Of a stretch of DNA of 64,000 bases, positions 26,673 to 38,661 are shown one piece after another; the stretch's first letter is position 1, and every line of letters begins with the position of its first letter. The position numbers were made by a program, and so were the translations under genes. The stretch is taken from the NCBI RefSeq assembly GCF_036967215.1, contig NZ_CP146016.1:2481337-2545336 (forward strand), written 5' to 3'. The stretch comes from Sulfolobus tengchongensis. GTDB taxonomy: Archaea > Thermoproteota > Thermoprotei_A > Sulfolobales > Sulfolobaceae. The notes under the pieces were generated by a model. It made no database searches. It was not told where the DNA came from and was given only the letters and a program-made list of their open reading frames with translations.

Positions 26673-27861
26673 ATGAATACCAAACTAGTCTCTCTATTAA
26701 CGGTACTCCTAATTCTTAATTCCTATACTAATAGTACTAAATGCTAGCGCTAGTTCGAGTGGCGGTTCAACGTACACAGTGGCATTTTACCCGTCATTCC
26801 CACTAAAAAACTATAACTCTTTCTCAGTCTATTTTAACACTCCACCATATATAAATACGGGTAGTAGCGGTAACTATAATGGTTTAGTTCTAACCGCAGT
26901 CCAATACGACGCCGTGAAAGAATACGATCCATAGACGGGCGCCATATTATTAAGTGGTGACTACTACATATGATTCCAAATAGGCTTTGTTTTCGCTTAT
27001 AACTATGGTACATACAATACAACCGTACAAGTGTGGGACCCAAAAAACTATAGCGAACAAGTCCTTTACGCTATTTATTATTACACTCTGATTCCGGTTA
27101 GTCCCGGTCAATACGTCAACATGACATTAGCGGTGACGTCGAGCAATAATCCATATGCCGTATTCAATGGACAAAAGTACAACTTTCCTCTGACATTTGT
27201 TTTATCTTCATCTGACGTAGTCCAATTAACACCACTCGGTAGCTTCTCTATCAGGTCTTCTAATAGTTTAGTACCTTCATTCGCTATCGAAGGAAACTAC
27301 TACAACTTACCGTCCTCTTTATTCGTTTCAGCATCTATTTATAATAGATAATAGTCTCATCTACGACATTAACGCCACAGCGGGCGTAACGTCAATAACG
27401 GGAATTGGCGGTATCTATCCATTTCCGTCAGTTCTGGCAGAATCTGGTCTCAGAATAATGACTCCAAATGGTGCGGTATCTTGTATTATGATAGGAACAC
27501 CGCAAACGTTCCAAAGCCATGGATATAATTACGTACAACTGTCATTAGGTCAAACATATCCTTATATTGAAACGCTAAATACACAATTCGTTGGCTAATA
27601 CGATAAGGTTTATATTCTAAAAGACAACTCCTTTTTTTTTAGGTGATTTAAAATATCATTTGCTTATACCAACACGAGCTTGACTCCTCTACTATTACTA
27701 TTGGGACATTCAGTGCTCCAATAGATGCGCCAACTCCTCCATGGTACGTAACCTATTTACCAGAGATTTTGATAGGGGTAGCGGTAATAGGACTAGTATC
27801 ATTCTTTGTACTTAGAGGTAGGTTTAAGTTCCTATCTCGGAAAAGGGGAAAGGGGATTTGA
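26673..27861 (+). pseudogene. decayed gene for an exported, C-terminally membrane-anchored protein, probably from the integrated element
   Basis: A once-continuous frame of about 390 codons can be pieced together. It starts with a signal peptide (MNTKLVSLLTVLLIL), shifts frame, continues as NASASSSGGSTYTVAFYPSF, hits TAG at 26932-26934 and TGA at 26971-26973, continues from 26974 to a stop at 27349, shifts +1, goes on as NSLIYDINATAGVTSITGIGG to TAA at 27596, and ends after another shift in APTPPWYVTYLPEI plus a membrane helix and a basic tail (stop 27859-27861). The shift at 27349 coincides with a 7-bp tandem duplication of ATAATAG (27341-27354). The Ser/Thr/Asn/Tyr-rich body suits a virion or surface glycoprotein; the family was not recognised. 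Confidence 0.75.
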
Positions 27862-28124
27862 GTTCTAAATTCTTTGATATCTTTTAGCCCTTTTTAAATC
27901 CCCCTACCTTTTTAATCTCAATGAGGACGAGAAAGGGCTCACATTACTAATCTTTACTATCTTCCTACTCACGCTTTATACACTCACACTATCTCAGAAC
28001 TAAACAGAGGGAGTAATAGGATATATATTTGTTAGGAACTCATAGATTTAGGCTTTAGACGTAAAACCATATCTTTCAATTCTAATGTAGATCAATTGTT
28101 AAGGATTTAAACTTTAATAGCATA
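27862..28124. other. region after the decayed gene, with a short membrane-helix reading frame
   Basis: No intact gene is seen. One plus-strand frame (about 27913-28003) encodes NLNEDEKG followed by a hydrophobic stretch LTLLIFTIFLLTLYTLTL and a stop, without a good start codon. It could be the remnant of a small membrane protein gene of the same element. The final bases before 28125 hold the likely promoter of the next gene (TTTAAACTTTAATAG). Confidence 0.35.
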
Positions 28125-28910
28125 ATGTTATTAGAGGCCCAGAAATTGATCTTTGACATATTTAAGAGGGACAAGAATGATGACATCAAAGATCCTTTTT
28201 ACGCTGATGATTACGGTGAGTGGTTAGTAATCTCGCATAATAAACCATTAATATTTATTTCAAATCTATTGCAGAAATCCGTTAAGAAGGCAGGTCTAAA
28301 AAATTACGATTTTTACGTCATACAGTACTCAGAAGATGAGAAAATAAAGAATCTAGCTAGCGTAAAGGGAATGATAGCAAGTAATGGAAATATAAAGGAA
28401 TTAGATCTTGCGAATGCTATAAAGAGTTCATCAAGTAACAATCTCGCGATAGGCGAGATAAAGATATTTAAGCTAAAAATCTGTGGAACACTATTCATAT
28501 TTTTCCACATAGACGTAATAGTGAGAAACCTGAAGGAGACGAAAGGTAATGTTAAGCTTCTCTTTCCACCGTCAGGCGTAAGTTTGTATGATATACCTTA
28601 TACACTGCAATCATTAATGAAGAGCGTAATAGAACGAAATTTAGGTGTCAGTTGTAATATCTCTGAAATAGACACAGGAGATGGAACAAAACTTAAAGTG
28701 ATAGCTGAGTGTAGAATACAACAAGCTTTGGATTCTATTGAGCCATTAAGAAAAGCGTTAGAGTATTTTAGCCTCTCTGAGCCTAAAATATCGTTAAATA
28801 GACAAAATACTAGACAAATAGAACTACAAATATTTATAAATCAATTAAAGACTAGAACCCTAATACCCCTAATTTGGGATCGTTTTATCATAGATTCCTT
28901 ACGTTGCTAA
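28125..28910 (+). CDS. conserved hypothetical protein upstream of pgk
   Basis: A 261-residue soluble protein that I do not recognise. It has mixed alpha/beta character: a helical N-terminus ([17 protein letters not shown]), a hydrophobic strand [16 protein letters not shown] around 125-140, and [26 protein letters not shown] near 200-220. There are no membrane segments or known motifs. The ATG has TTTAAACTTTAA about 20-25 bases upstream, so the message may be leaderless. Its end lies just before the pgk start and the two are probably co-regulated. Confidence 0.65.
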   Translation: MLLEAQKLIFDIFKRDKNDDIKDPFYADDYGEWLVISHNKPLIFISNLLQKSVKKAGLKNYDFYVIQYSEDEKIKNLASVKGMIASNGNIKELDLANAIKSSSSNNLAIGEIKIFKLKICGTLFIFFHIDVIVRNLKETKGNVKLLFPPSGVSLYDIPYTLQSLMKSVIERNLGVSCNISEIDTGDGTKLKVIAECRIQQALDSIEPLRKALEYFSLSEPKISLNRQNTRQIELQIFINQLKTRTLIPLIWDRFIIDSLRC

Positions 28911-28939
28911 AAAATTATTACCCTAAACTCCAGTATAAA

Positions 28940-30187
28940 TTGGGGATCTTTCTGATTAGAGTCGGAGACTTGACTATACCCACTATGGACGATATAGATC
29001 TACATTCAAAAAAGGTTTTATTGCGAATAGATATAAATTCTCCGATAGATGAAAACGGAAATATAATTGACGATTCCAGAATAAAAGCTCATATTTCCAC
29101 TATTAAGGAATTAATAGATAAAGATAATTCTGTTGTATTAATATCACATCAAGGAAGACCCGGTGATAAGGATTTTGTAAGTTTAGAGGAGCATGCCAAA
29201 TTACTCTCAAGATATTTAAATGAGGAAGTAATTTTTGTAGATGATGTTATAGGTCCATATGCTAGAGAGGCAATAAAGAAGCTAGAAAATAAAAGAGTGT
29301 TGCTTCTAGATAATGTGAGGCTCATATCAGAGGAATTAATAGAGGCTCCTCCACAACAACATGCGAAGACGTTTTTAGTAAAGAAGCTGGCCCCACTCTT
29401 TAATGCATATGTGAACGACGCGTTTGCTACAGCTCACAGAAGTCAGCCTAGTATTGTAGGATTTCCATTGGTTCTTCCTTCAGCTGCTGGAAGAGTAATG
29501 GAGAAAGAAGTTTTTGCATTAGCTAGGATTTTTAACGCAGAAGATACGCCAAAAATCTTCGTACTAGGTGGAGGAAAAGTTCATGATACTATTAGGATAA
29601 TCGAAAATCTGGTAAGGAAGAGAATAGCAGATAGAATACTTACTGGAGGTCTCGTGGCTGAATTATTTGCTGCTTCAAAGGGAATGAACTTAAATCCTAA
29701 GAACATGGAAATCCTAGAGAAATTAGGCATATTAAGCCTAATTCCAAGAGCAAGAAAATTGCTCTTAACGGGCGCACCAATCGAAATACCCGTTGATTAT
29801 AAAGTTGAGGTAAATGGTAACGTTGTTGAGGAACCCGCGAGTAAGGTAACTGGAGTGATAAAGGATATTGGATCTACTACAGCAGAGATATATTCATCAT
29901 TTATAAAGGACGCTAAAGTAGTAGTTTTAAGAGGACCAATGGGAGTAATAGAGGATGAAAGATTTAAGAGCGGTAGCAAGAGTGTTTTAAAGGCCGCATT
30001 AGAAGGTCAGGGTTACGTTATAATAGGAGGTGGACATATGGTAAGTGCATTAGATAAAGACGTCAAATTAGATAGTAATAAGGTTCATATATCAACTGGT
30101 GGTGGAGCACTTCTTCTATTCTTATCTGGAGAAAAACTACCCGCCCTCGAAGCATTATCCATGTCGGTGGTGAACAGCAGTGATTAG
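28940..30187 (+). CDS. pgk: phosphoglycerate kinase
   Basis: A kinase interconverting 1,3-bisphosphoglycerate and 3-phosphoglycerate. Hallmarks are [39 protein letters not shown], the C-domain [13 protein letters not shown], and GGGHMVSAL with [13 protein letters not shown] at the end. The start is uncertain: TTG at 28940 gives 415 residues and lies about 27 bases after an AAAAAATTATTA box, while ATG at 28985 gives 400 but cuts the IPTMDDIDL segment. The longer frame reaching back to 28874 overlaps the preceding gene and is rejected. Confidence 0.93.
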   Translation: MGIFLIRVGDLTIPTMDDIDLHSKKVLLRIDINSPIDENGNIIDDSRIKAHISTIKELIDKDNSVVLISHQGRPGDKDFVSLEEHAKLLSRYLNEEVIFVDDVIGPYAREAIKKLENKRVLLLDNVRLISEELIEAPPQQHAKTFLVKKLAPLFNAYVNDAFATAHRSQPSIVGFPLVLPSAAGRVMEKEVFALARIFNAEDTPKIFVLGGGKVHDTIRIIENLVRKRIADRILTGGLVAELFAASKGMNLNPKNMEILEKLGILSLIPRARKLLLTGAPIEIPVDYKVEVNGNVVEEPASKVTGVIKDIGSTTAEIYSSFIKDAKVVVLRGPMGVIEDERFKSGSKSVLKAALEGQGYVIIGGGHMVSALDKDVKLDSNKVHISTGGGALLLFLSGEKLPALEALSMSVVNSSD

Positions 30188-31202
30188 TGTAGCAGTTAAT
30201 GGATATGGCACCATAGGAAAAAGAGTTGCTGATGCCATAGTGAAACAACCGGATATGAGGCTAATAGGAGTAGTTAAGACATCACCTAATTACGAAGCCC
30301 TAATGGCTCATCGTAAGGGAATAAAGATTTACGTTCCACAGCAATCCATTAAGAAATTTGACGAAGCTGGAATACCAATTGCAGGAACTGTTGAGGAACT
30401 AATAAAAACAGCTGATATCGTAGTAGATGCGACACCAAATGGAGTTGGTGCTCAATATAAATCTATTTATCAACAGCTTCAGAAGAATGCGATATTCCAA
30501 GGTGGCGAGAAAGCAGAGGTTGCCGATGTTTCCTTTTCAGCATTATGTAATTATAACGAGGCGTTAAATAAAAAATATATTAGAGTTGTTTCGTGCAATA
30601 CTACAGCCTTGCTTAGGACAATTTGCACCATGGGTAGAGTTGGTAAGGTAGAAAAGGTTAGGGCTACAATTGTGAGAAGGGCTGCAGACCCAAAAGAGGT
30701 TAAGAAAGGTCCTATAAATTCTCTCATACCAGATCCAGCAACTGTTCCCAGTCACCACGCAAAAGACGTTAACAGTGTAATTAAGAATCTAGATATAGCG
30801 ACAATGGCCGTGATAGCGCCTACTACACTAATGCACATGCATTTTCTTAATATAACCTTAAAGGATAAGATAGAAAAGAAAGATGTATTTAGCGTGTTGG
30901 AAAATACGCCGAGAATAGTACTAGTCTCTTCTAAATATGACGTAGAAGCTACTGCTGAATTAGTAGAAATTGCAAGGGACTTAAAGAGAGAGAGAAATGA
31001 CATACCAGAGGTAATGATATTTAGTGATTCAATTTACGTTAAAGATAATGAAATAATGCTAATGTATGCGGTTCATCAAGAATCCATAGTCGTACCAGAA
31101 AATATAGACGCAATACGCGCTTCCATGGGGGCTAGAAGTGCAGAAGAATCAATAAGGATTACTAACTCAAGTCTAGGAATATTAGGGGGATATTTAATAT
31201 GA
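30180..31202 (+). CDS. gap: glyceraldehyde-3-phosphate dehydrogenase, phosphorylating, archaeal type
   Basis: A 340-residue enzyme with an N-terminal Rossmann motif [16 protein letters not shown] and the catalytic cysteine in [12 protein letters not shown] near 140. The archaeal signature [19 protein letters not shown] follows. It begins with GTG inside the last codons of pgk (8-bp overlap). In Sulfolobales this enzyme works mainly in the gluconeogenic direction, and pairing with pgk fits. Confidence 0.95.
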   Translation: MISVAVNGYGTIGKRVADAIVKQPDMRLIGVVKTSPNYEALMAHRKGIKIYVPQQSIKKFDEAGIPIAGTVEELIKTADIVVDATPNGVGAQYKSIYQQLQKNAIFQGGEKAEVADVSFSALCNYNEALNKKYIRVVSCNTTALLRTICTMGRVGKVEKVRATIVRRAADPKEVKKGPINSLIPDPATVPSHHAKDVNSVIKNLDIATMAVIAPTTLMHMHFLNITLKDKIEKKDVFSVLENTPRIVLVSSKYDVEATAELVEIARDLKRERNDIPEVMIFSDSIYVKDNEIMLMYAVHQESIVVPENIDAIRASMGARSAEESIRITNSSLGILGGYLI

Positions 31203-31609
31203 GTGAACCTTCTTATTTCGTAAGTTTCTGGATGAGAAAGATATTAGTGCCAGTTGATGGATCTGAAAATAGCCTAAGAGCTTTAGATTTAGCTGTAGAC
31301 TTTGGTATGCGTTACGGTTCAAAAGTCACAATAATACATGTATGTGGTGATTGCAATAATGTAAATGACATACAATCGCTTATTGAAAAAAGAGTAAATA
31401 ATAAGATTGAATATGAGTTAAAAATACTAAAGGTCAATATTAAGGAATCCAGCATATCAAATGAACTACTAAGAGTACTAAGTGAAGAGCCTTATGATGC
31501 AATAATAATGGGGGCTAGAGGGACATCATTAAACAGCGATATAAATATAGGATCAACTGCCTTGGCATTAGCCATTAATGCACCAGTCACTGTTATATTA
31601 GTTAGATAA
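31199..31609 (+). CDS. universal stress protein (UspA family)
   Basis: A 136-residue protein with the UspA alpha/beta fold: [24 protein letters not shown] at the start and MGARGT...[19 protein letters not shown] at the end. The G-x2-G-x9-GS/T pattern for ATP binding is present. ATG at 31199 overlaps the gap stop (ATGA) and has GGGGGA eight bases upstream; ATG at 31232 would give the bare domain. Co-transcribed with pgk-gap. Converges on glyA with an 8-bp overlap. Confidence 0.85.
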   Translation: MSEPSYFVSFWMRKILVPVDGSENSLRALDLAVDFGMRYGSKVTIIHVCGDCNNVNDIQSLIEKRVNNKIEYELKILKVNIKESSISNELLRVLSEEPYDAIIMGARGTSLNSDINIGSTALALAINAPVTVILVR

Positions 31610-32903
31610 CCAACCTTAGTGATTTAGTGGAATATTTTTCTAACTCCTTTGAGTCCTCAAAAGTATATTTAACCTCTAGGAAGTTCTTCCTCATTTCTAT
31701 TACTTTCTTTTTAACTTCAACCACGTCCTTTTTATCTATAATTACTTCCTTAAATAATTCAGCAATTTCCTCCATTTCACCCTCCTTCATGCCGTACCTT
31801 GTCATCTCTTGAACTCCTATTCTTAAACCGCTAGGGTCAGAAACATTTTCTGGCTTATCATATGGCAATAAGTTCTTATTAACAATTATATTAGCATCTT
31901 CCAATAACTTAGCTATCTTATTTCCACCACCAAATTGCCTCACATCAACTGCAACTTGATGACTCTTAGTGTAGCCTAAGTTTTCGCCAATTACTTTAAA
32001 TCCTCTTTCAGCCAATGCCTCAGCTAATGCTTTTGAATTCCTTACTATCTGACTGGCATAACTTTCTCCAAAATATTTCATTTCAATTGCAGTGACCGCA
32101 GTAGCTGGTAGCCTATGTAGGTGATGATTGCTCACAAACCATGGAAATATCGTTTTAGAGACCTGTTTAAATACTTCTGAACCATTTGAGAAGATGGCTC
32201 CGCCTTGAGGACCAGGAAAAGTCTTATGTGTTGACACAGTTAATATATCTGCCCCATCTTTTAACGGATTACTCCAAACTTTACCTACGATTAACCCATA
32301 AACATGAGCTGCATCATAAACTAATTTAGCTCCAACTGCGTGAACATGATCCGCAAGTTCTTTAGTTGGATGAGGGAATAAATATAGACTACCACCTAAT
32401 ACTACAAATTTTGGTTTAACTTCTTCTATCATTTTTATTGCCTTATCTACATCTACGTTAATCTTCTCCTCATCAAAAGGCATTTCGATGTGTTGAATAC
32501 CTAAAGCGCCTAAAGTTCCAAATTTAGTATGACTAACATGCGCTCCAGCTTGAACTGGGGCTATTAATGCCTTATCACCGGGTTCGGCTAAAACTCTGAA
32601 AACTGCAGCATTAGCTATGGTACCACTAGTTGGTCTTAAATCACAATCTTTTGAATTAGTTATCTCATTCATTAACTCCATTGCAAATGTCTCTATTTCA
32701 TCTACATATTTAGTGCCTTGATAGTATCTTTTATATGGTTTCCCTTCTGCGTATCTAGACATGAAGTCACTCATGTATACACTTTCAGCCAAAGGACTCA
32801 TAACGTTCTCAGATGCTATTAGATTCAAAGTTTGAGTTCTTCTCCATATATTTTGTTCCCTAGTAATTTCAAGAACCTTTTCCAATTCCTTCGGAAATGG
32901 CAT
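31602..32903 (-). CDS. glyA: serine hydroxymethyltransferase
   Basis: A 433-residue PLP enzyme converting serine and a tetrahydropterin to glycine and methylene-tetrahydropterin. The PLP lysine lies in [13 protein letters not shown] near residue 226; [10 protein letters not shown] and [21 protein letters not shown] match the family. The TATA-like TTTAAATATT lies about 28 bases before the ATG, so the message is probably leaderless. Confidence 0.96.
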   Translation of the reverse strand: MPFPKELEKVLEITREQNIWRRTQTLNLIASENVMSPLAESVYMSDFMSRYAEGKPYKRYYQGTKYVDEIETFAMELMNEITNSKDCDLRPTSGTIANAAVFRVLAEPGDKALIAPVQAGAHVSHTKFGTLGALGIQHIEMPFDEEKINVDVDKAIKMIEEVKPKFVVLGGSLYLFPHPTKELADHVHAVGAKLVYDAAHVYGLIVGKVWSNPLKDGADILTVSTHKTFPGPQGGAIFSNGSEVFKQVSKTIFPWFVSNHHLHRLPATAVTAIEMKYFGESYASQIVRNSKALAEALAERGFKVIGENLGYTKSHQVAVDVRQFGGGNKIAKLLEDANIIVNKNLLPYDKPENVSDPSGLRIGVQEMTRYGMKEGEMEEIAELFKEVIIDKKDVVEVKKKVIEMRKNFLEVKYTFEDSKELEKYSTKSLRLVI

Positions 32904-32955
32904 AAGATTAGAGTAGTTACAGAATATTTAAACTTTGATAAAAAAGGAAAAGAGG

Positions 32956-34185
32956 TTAAACTCTCATTGCTCTTCCAAATTTAGCGTGGGCCTTTCCTAA
33001 TTCTTTGTTTGCTAATGCCGCTAAAAGATTCAGCTCTCCAGCTAGCACAGTTGAGGCAATTATTTCAGCCAGTTTCTTTGAATTAGAACCGGGTGGATCT
33101 CCACTACCGTAAACACCCATAATGGATAAGGCTTCTTTTTGCGTTGGTAATCTCGTACCGCCTCCTACAGTTCCTACTTCTAGAGAGGGTAACGTTATCG
33201 ATATATACAAGTCTTCTCCTCTTACCTCAGTCCAGGTATAACCAGAACTGCTTTCCACTAATTGAGCTACATCTTGACCAGTTGCTATAAAAATAGCAGC
33301 TATTATGTTTGCGAAGTGTGCATTAAATTGTGCAATAGATCCCGCTCTAGCTGTGCCAAGCCAATTCTTTCTCAAATTAATATCATGAATCATGTTCACG
33401 TTCGAGCGTAGTATTTTCTCTACAATTTCTTTCTTAATAATAGCTTCAGCGACAACAGTCTTGCCTCTGCCAAAAAGGCTGTTTATACTTGTCTGCTTTT
33501 TATCACTACACATATTTCCACTTACAGCTATACAATCAGCTGAGGGAAAATTCTCTTCTAAGAACTGACATACCTTTTCAACGGCTATGGTAACCATATT
33601 CATGCCCATCGCATCACCAGTTTCGAAAGAGAATCTAAGCCAAACATTATTTCCAATAACGAAAGGCGTTATTGACTTTAGCTTACCATGTGAGGTAGTA
33701 GAATTTGCAATATTTTTTATTTTTTCTAAATTTTCTTCTATAAATTTCAGAAAAGTTGGTATATCCTCTATGGAATTGAACTTGAAGACTGGAGCCCTCG
33801 TCATCTCATCTTTAAAAATTTTAGTCTTAACCCCACCACTTAATGTAACTGCTTTAGCGCCCCTATTGACGCTAGCTATTAACGCACCCTCCGTAGTCGC
33901 TAAAGGTACATAAAAGTCTCCTTTAGCGTAATCACCATTAACTCTAATTGGACCCACTACACCTAATGGTATCTGAACAGCACCAATTACGTTCTCAGCA
34001 TTCTTATTCTTTATTTCACTATAATCAATTACTGTGGAACCAATTGAAGGAAGACCGATTCCTAATATTTTCTCCAGTGCGAGTCTTCTAGCAACCATTG
34101 CTGCATTGGCTTCTAATAAGTTATCGACTTCGTGAAAAGAAATTTCTCCTTTAACTAGCTTTTCAACAACTTCATCTATTTTCAT
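32956..34185 (-). CDS. hmgA: hydroxymethylglutaryl-CoA reductase
   Basis: A 409-residue class I enzyme reducing HMG-CoA to mevalonate, the committed step of archaeal isoprenoid lipid synthesis. Motifs [36 protein letters not shown] and [12 protein letters not shown] are present, and the catalytic histidine near the C-terminus lies in [10 protein letters not shown]. No membrane segments, as usual for archaea. Last gene of a four-gene mevalonate operon; overlaps the DUF35 gene by 14 bp. Confidence 0.96.
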   Translation of the reverse strand: MKIDEVVEKLVKGEISFHEVDNLLEANAAMVARRLALEKILGIGLPSIGSTVIDYSEIKNKNAENVIGAVQIPLGVVGPIRVNGDYAKGDFYVPLATTEGALIASVNRGAKAVTLSGGVKTKIFKDEMTRAPVFKFNSIEDIPTFLKFIEENLEKIKNIANSTTSHGKLKSITPFVIGNNVWLRFSFETGDAMGMNMVTIAVEKVCQFLEENFPSADCIAVSGNMCSDKKQTSINSLFGRGKTVVAEAIIKKEIVEKILRSNVNMIHDINLRKNWLGTARAGSIAQFNAHFANIIAAIFIATGQDVAQLVESSSGYTWTEVRGEDLYISITLPSLEVGTVGGGTRLPTQKEALSIMGVYGSGDPPGSNSKKLAEIIASTVLAGELNLLAALANKELGKAHAKFGRAMRV

Positions 34186-34582
34186 CTTCAGCTACCCTAA
34201 ATTTTATACCATATTGTATTAAACCGTTATACGAGTCCGTATAGACTCTTCTAAGAGTAGCTTCTACTCTTGCACCTTCCTGCAATTTATCTAAATCCAC
34301 ATCAACAATAGGAGCAACTATTTCTACACCCTCATCCAGTTTAATAAGACCTACTACATTTGGAAGTCCTTTCTCATATCCGTCTCTTGATTGATAACTT
34401 ACAGTATAAGATATCAATCTACCTTTACCACTAGTTTCGATCTTTTTTACATTCTTGCTTCCGCATTTAGCGCAATATGGGGAATAAGGAAAACTTATGT
34501 TACCACATTTTTCACATTTAGACGCTATTAGCTTATACATGAATCTTTTATTTCGCCAAACTTGAGGAGGAGCAATCTTCAT
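34172..34582 (-). CDS. DUF35 Zn-ribbon/OB-fold acyl-CoA-associated protein
   Basis: A 136-residue protein with four cysteines in a zinc ribbon (CEKCGN at about 22-27, CAKCGS at about 37-42) followed by an OB-fold. Such DUF35 proteins bridge acetoacetyl-CoA thiolase and HMG-CoA synthase in an archaeal channeling complex (known from Methanothermococcus). Start ATG at 34582 is chosen because GGTGA, overlapping the thiolase-like gene's stop, sits five bases upstream. Confidence 0.9.
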   Translation of the reverse strand: MKIAPPQVWRNKRFMYKLIASKCEKCGNISFPYSPYCAKCGSKNVKKIETSGKGRLISYTVSYQSRDGYEKGLPNVVGLIKLDEGVEIVAPIVDVDLDKLQEGARVEATLRRVYTDSYNGLIQYGIKFRVAEDENR

Positions 34583-34587
34583 AATTA

Positions 34588-35663
34588 TCACCTTGTTAAA
34601 TTTATCCCATAACTTACAATGCCTAAATCATCAGAGGAAACAACGAAATATTCTTCTACACTTGCCTTTTTACCTTTAAATGAGCCGAGTAACTGCATAT
34701 GAGCCTCAGCAACTTGATATATAGCTGAAGCACCGCCTGCATAACCTCTAGCCTTAAGCCCACCACCTAAGTTTACATTTATATTATCTAAGTTATACAA
34801 AGATTTGCCACTTTCAGATATCCCAAGTTCCTCCAACATTAAGGCGGCCATTATACTATAAGAGTCGTGAATTTCGATCCCAGTTTTGTCATTAACCTTT
34901 ATTCCCAATCTCTCCTTAAGCATTCTGATTGAAGGTAAGGATGGATTAAAGTCGTATTTAGCTTGAGTAGAAAATATTTTATCTATCTTTACAGATGTGT
35001 CAACTTTCTTATTTGACAGTAATAGTATAGCAGCACCGTCAGCTCGTGCTCCAATATCAAATAATCTTATAGGATCAGACACCACTTGTGAATTAATTAC
35101 TGTATTTAAATCCACAGTGAATCTTAGATACGCGAATGGATTTTCTACTGCATTCTTGTGCATTTTAACTGCCCAATTTGCGAAATACTCCCTTCCAACG
35201 CTGTATTTTTTCATGTATTGTTTCATTAACAATGCAGCTATAGAATGCGTTGTAATACCATTGTAATACATATAGTCTTCAAGATTAGAAGCGACTACGT
35301 CGTAAAGATATTTAGAGGGGAAATCAGATTGTTTTTCAACTCCTATTACTAATACTGAATTAGCTAACCCACTTTTAATCATAGAGTAAGCTGTAAAAAG
35401 TGCTGCACCACCACTGGCATCAGCATTATCCACCTTAATAGAGGGTATATTGGGTTTGCCTATTTTTTCTACAACCTTTGGCGCAATTAGAGAGGTATTA
35501 TTCAATCTTTGAGAGTAAGCATTTGCGACAAGAACCAGATCAATATCGTTTACATCGTACTCTCCTTCTAGATTTTTATATGCCTCTATCACTAGGTCGT
35601 AAATGTCATATTCATAATACCTATCAATAGGGATCATTGAAGAGGAATTAACATACACGTCCA

Positions 35664-35664
<1 letters not shown>
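34588..35664 (-). CDS. thiolase-superfamily protein of the mevalonate operon, apparently lacking the nucleophilic cysteine
   Basis: A 358-residue thiolase-fold protein. The family motif normally reading N-A-C-A-S-G is NADASGGAAL here, near residue 84, so Cys is Asp. The later GHPxGA-type motif reads GYAGGA near 310, so the second-site His is Tyr. The EIHDSYSIMAALM motif is retained. The frame is intact and the neighbours are conserved, so it is not an obvious pseudogene. It may be a structural member of the thiolase/HMG-CoA synthase/DUF35 complex, or use another chemistry; the alignment should be verified. Abuts HMG-CoA synthase (TAATG). Confidence 0.85.
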
Positions 35665-36761
<1,097 letters not shown>

Positions 36762-36825
36762 CTATAATAGTAATCGACATCTGTCTATTGAGTTTAAAAA
36801 TGAATTGAAATAAAAAAAGGGAAAG

Positions 36826-37230
36826 TTATTGTGAACTTCTATCCGCATAAAACATCTGGTAACGCTTGGGATTGAGGGCATTGACAATATGAGCAAACGC
36901 GGACTGTGGATCACTATCTTCACCACATGTATAAACGTCAAGCGTCGCATAATTGTACTCATTCCATGTGTGAAGCGCAATATGACTTTCTTCAACTAAG
37001 GCTATAACCGAAACCCCACCTTTTTTACCACCAAATGACCATGCCTTAATTTCTACGAGCTTCATATGCGCTATATTTACTGCCTCTAGCACTAATTTTT
37101 CTAAGAATTCTTTGTTAGTTAACTTTTGCGGGTCTATATCATATAGGTTTCCAAATACATGCTTCCCTATTATCCTATCGTTGCCATCTTCGGGGGATTT
37201 ATTTTTTTGTAAGACCTCCTGTTCTGACAT
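36826..37230 (-). CDS. pyruvoyl-dependent arginine decarboxylase, SpeD-derived (crenarchaeal ArgDC)
   Basis: A 134-residue proenzyme of the S-adenosylmethionine decarboxylase fold. Self-cleavage occurs at E81-S82 in [18 protein letters not shown], creating a pyruvoyl group on S82; H83 and the later YTCG segment with catalytic Cys are present. In S. solfataricus the paralogue with this N-terminus was shown to decarboxylate arginine to agmatine, while a second paralogue acts on AdoMet. I assign it to the arginine form by remembered similarity. Agmatine feeds polyamines and the modification of tRNA-Ile2. Confidence 0.85.
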   Translation of the reverse strand: MSEQEVLQKNKSPEDGNDRIIGKHVFGNLYDIDPQKLTNKEFLEKLVLEAVNIAHMKLVEIKAWSFGGKKGGVSVIALVEESHIALHTWNEYNYATLDVYTCGEDSDPQSAFAHIVNALNPKRYQMFYADRSSQ

Positions 37231-37340
37231 CTCTCTTTCTTATGCCCCCACTGCATTATCATTAGATGAGAATAATAAGTGTATCTATTGCCATAAACCT
37301 TGGGATTAACGTTATAATCAGCTAATAAGTAGTACACGTG

Positions 37341-38162
37341 ATGGCAAAAAGTATTGGCATTGGAACCATTTTGATAATAATAAGTATAATTCTAATCGGC
37401 GGTTTGGCAACGATATTCTATCTAGAAAATATCGATGTAAATATTTCAGTAAATCCATTATTTTGGAGAGTGTATCCTAATGGAAATAATATAAATAATA
37501 TAATAGCATTATCAGTTGAAGCTACAAATAACGCGCCTTTTACACAGGCTTTAAACATAACAGCAGTAATGTATTATTACCCCGTTGGTAAACCACCATA
37601 TACAATAATAGCAAATGGCACAACTTTAAGTGTAAATTCTCACTCAACGAGCAGAACAATAATTTATCTTTATTTCACTTCAACCTCGCTTATCCCTGAG
37701 ATAATAAAATTTGTTATTGTCATACATGGTTTATATGGATATTCGAAACAGCTAGGTAATGTGGAAATGATTTACTCTCCAAATGTCTCGAAAAGTTTTG
37801 CAATACTAAGTGGAATAGGCAATAACCAATTTCCTGCAATAAATGCCGTTGGAAGCTTCACTCCAACTGCGAATTTCAACTATTCGTTCAGTTTAATATA
37901 TTTTCAGTATAATTATACTAATGGTGAAACCGCCCTTCTAACGAGGTTTGAAATATTACCCTTTGGTAATAATTATCTTACACCAGGTAAATACAACATT
38001 ACCCTTAAGTTCTTAAACTACACTCACTCATTCCCAGTTTTGATTAATAGTAAAAACCCAGTTACGTTTTATCTAGTAACGCCACTAACGAATTACAACT
38101 TATCTATCTCCATTGAAGGTCCTTCAAAGTATTATGGTGTCTTCACTATAACTCTGTCATAA
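37341..38162 (+). CDS. exported or membrane-anchored protein of unknown function
   Basis: A 273-residue protein with one N-terminal hydrophobic helix (IGTILIIISIILIGGLATIFYL), then about 240 outward-facing residues rich in Asn, Thr, Ser and Tyr with many N-glycosylation sequons (NIT, NGT, NVS, NYS, NYT). The body is probably beta-structured. ATG at 37341 directly follows a GTG at 37338 and either could be used. It stands alone between ArgDC (divergent) and tRNA-Met. Function not recognised; an S-layer-associated or adhesive role is only a guess. Confidence 0.65.
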   Translation: MAKSIGIGTILIIISIILIGGLATIFYLENIDVNISVNPLFWRVYPNGNNINNIIALSVEATNNAPFTQALNITAVMYYYPVGKPPYTIIANGTTLSVNSHSTSRTIIYLYFTSTSLIPEIIKFVIVIHGLYGYSKQLGNVEMIYSPNVSKSFAILSGIGNNQFPAINAVGSFTPTANFNYSFSLIYFQYNYTNGETALLTRFEILPFGNNYLTPGKYNITLKFLNYTHSFPVLINSKNPVTFYLVTPLTNYNLSISIEGPSKYYGVFTITLS

Positions 38163-38206
38163 GTTAAGAAAAGCTTTTTAGGCAAATGATAAGAATCTTA
38201 TAACAG

Positions 38207-38298
<92 letters not shown>

Positions 38299-38661
38299 TT
38301 TTCTTTCAATTTCCTTAATCTTACGTTTTTAGAAAGAGGATGGGATTGAACGTTCAGACCTAAACAATTTAGCTAGTTAGATAGTACAAATCTAAGGTGA
38401 TTATTACTAACGTTTCTAACAAACTAACTAGTTCGTATCATGAACTCATAGGAATAAGAATATAAGATTTAATCTAGGTATTAATTAATTATTTCTATTT
38501 CTATATGATTTAATATTAACATTTATGATTTCAGAAAATTTATTTTCATTAGTAGCATAACTTATATATAGTTAACTAAGGAGTTGTTCTACTAATTCAC
38601 GGTATGAATAAACCGTGTTATCTAACAAGAATTTTATCTCTCCTTTGCTTACTTTATAAAA
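38299..38661. other. intergenic region between tRNA-Met and TPR gene
   Basis: A 363-bp A/T-rich stretch without a credible gene. Two inverted repeats are seen: CTAGTTAG (about 38372) with CTAACTAG (about 38422), and a short hairpin CACGGT/ACCGTG (38598-38617, 8-nt loop). Their roles are unknown. Confidence 0.4.

Noticed and set aside
26834-27043. Minus-strand open frame within the decayed gene
   Set aside because: Shadow of the interrupted plus-strand reading frame, which has clear protein-like composition and domain order.
28874-28939. Longer start for phosphoglycerate kinase
   Set aside because: Overlaps the previous gene and has no resemblance to PGK N-termini.
36762-36995. Minus-strand frame overlapping arginine decarboxylase
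   Set aside because: Overlaps the well supported decarboxylase in another frame and lacks protein-like features.
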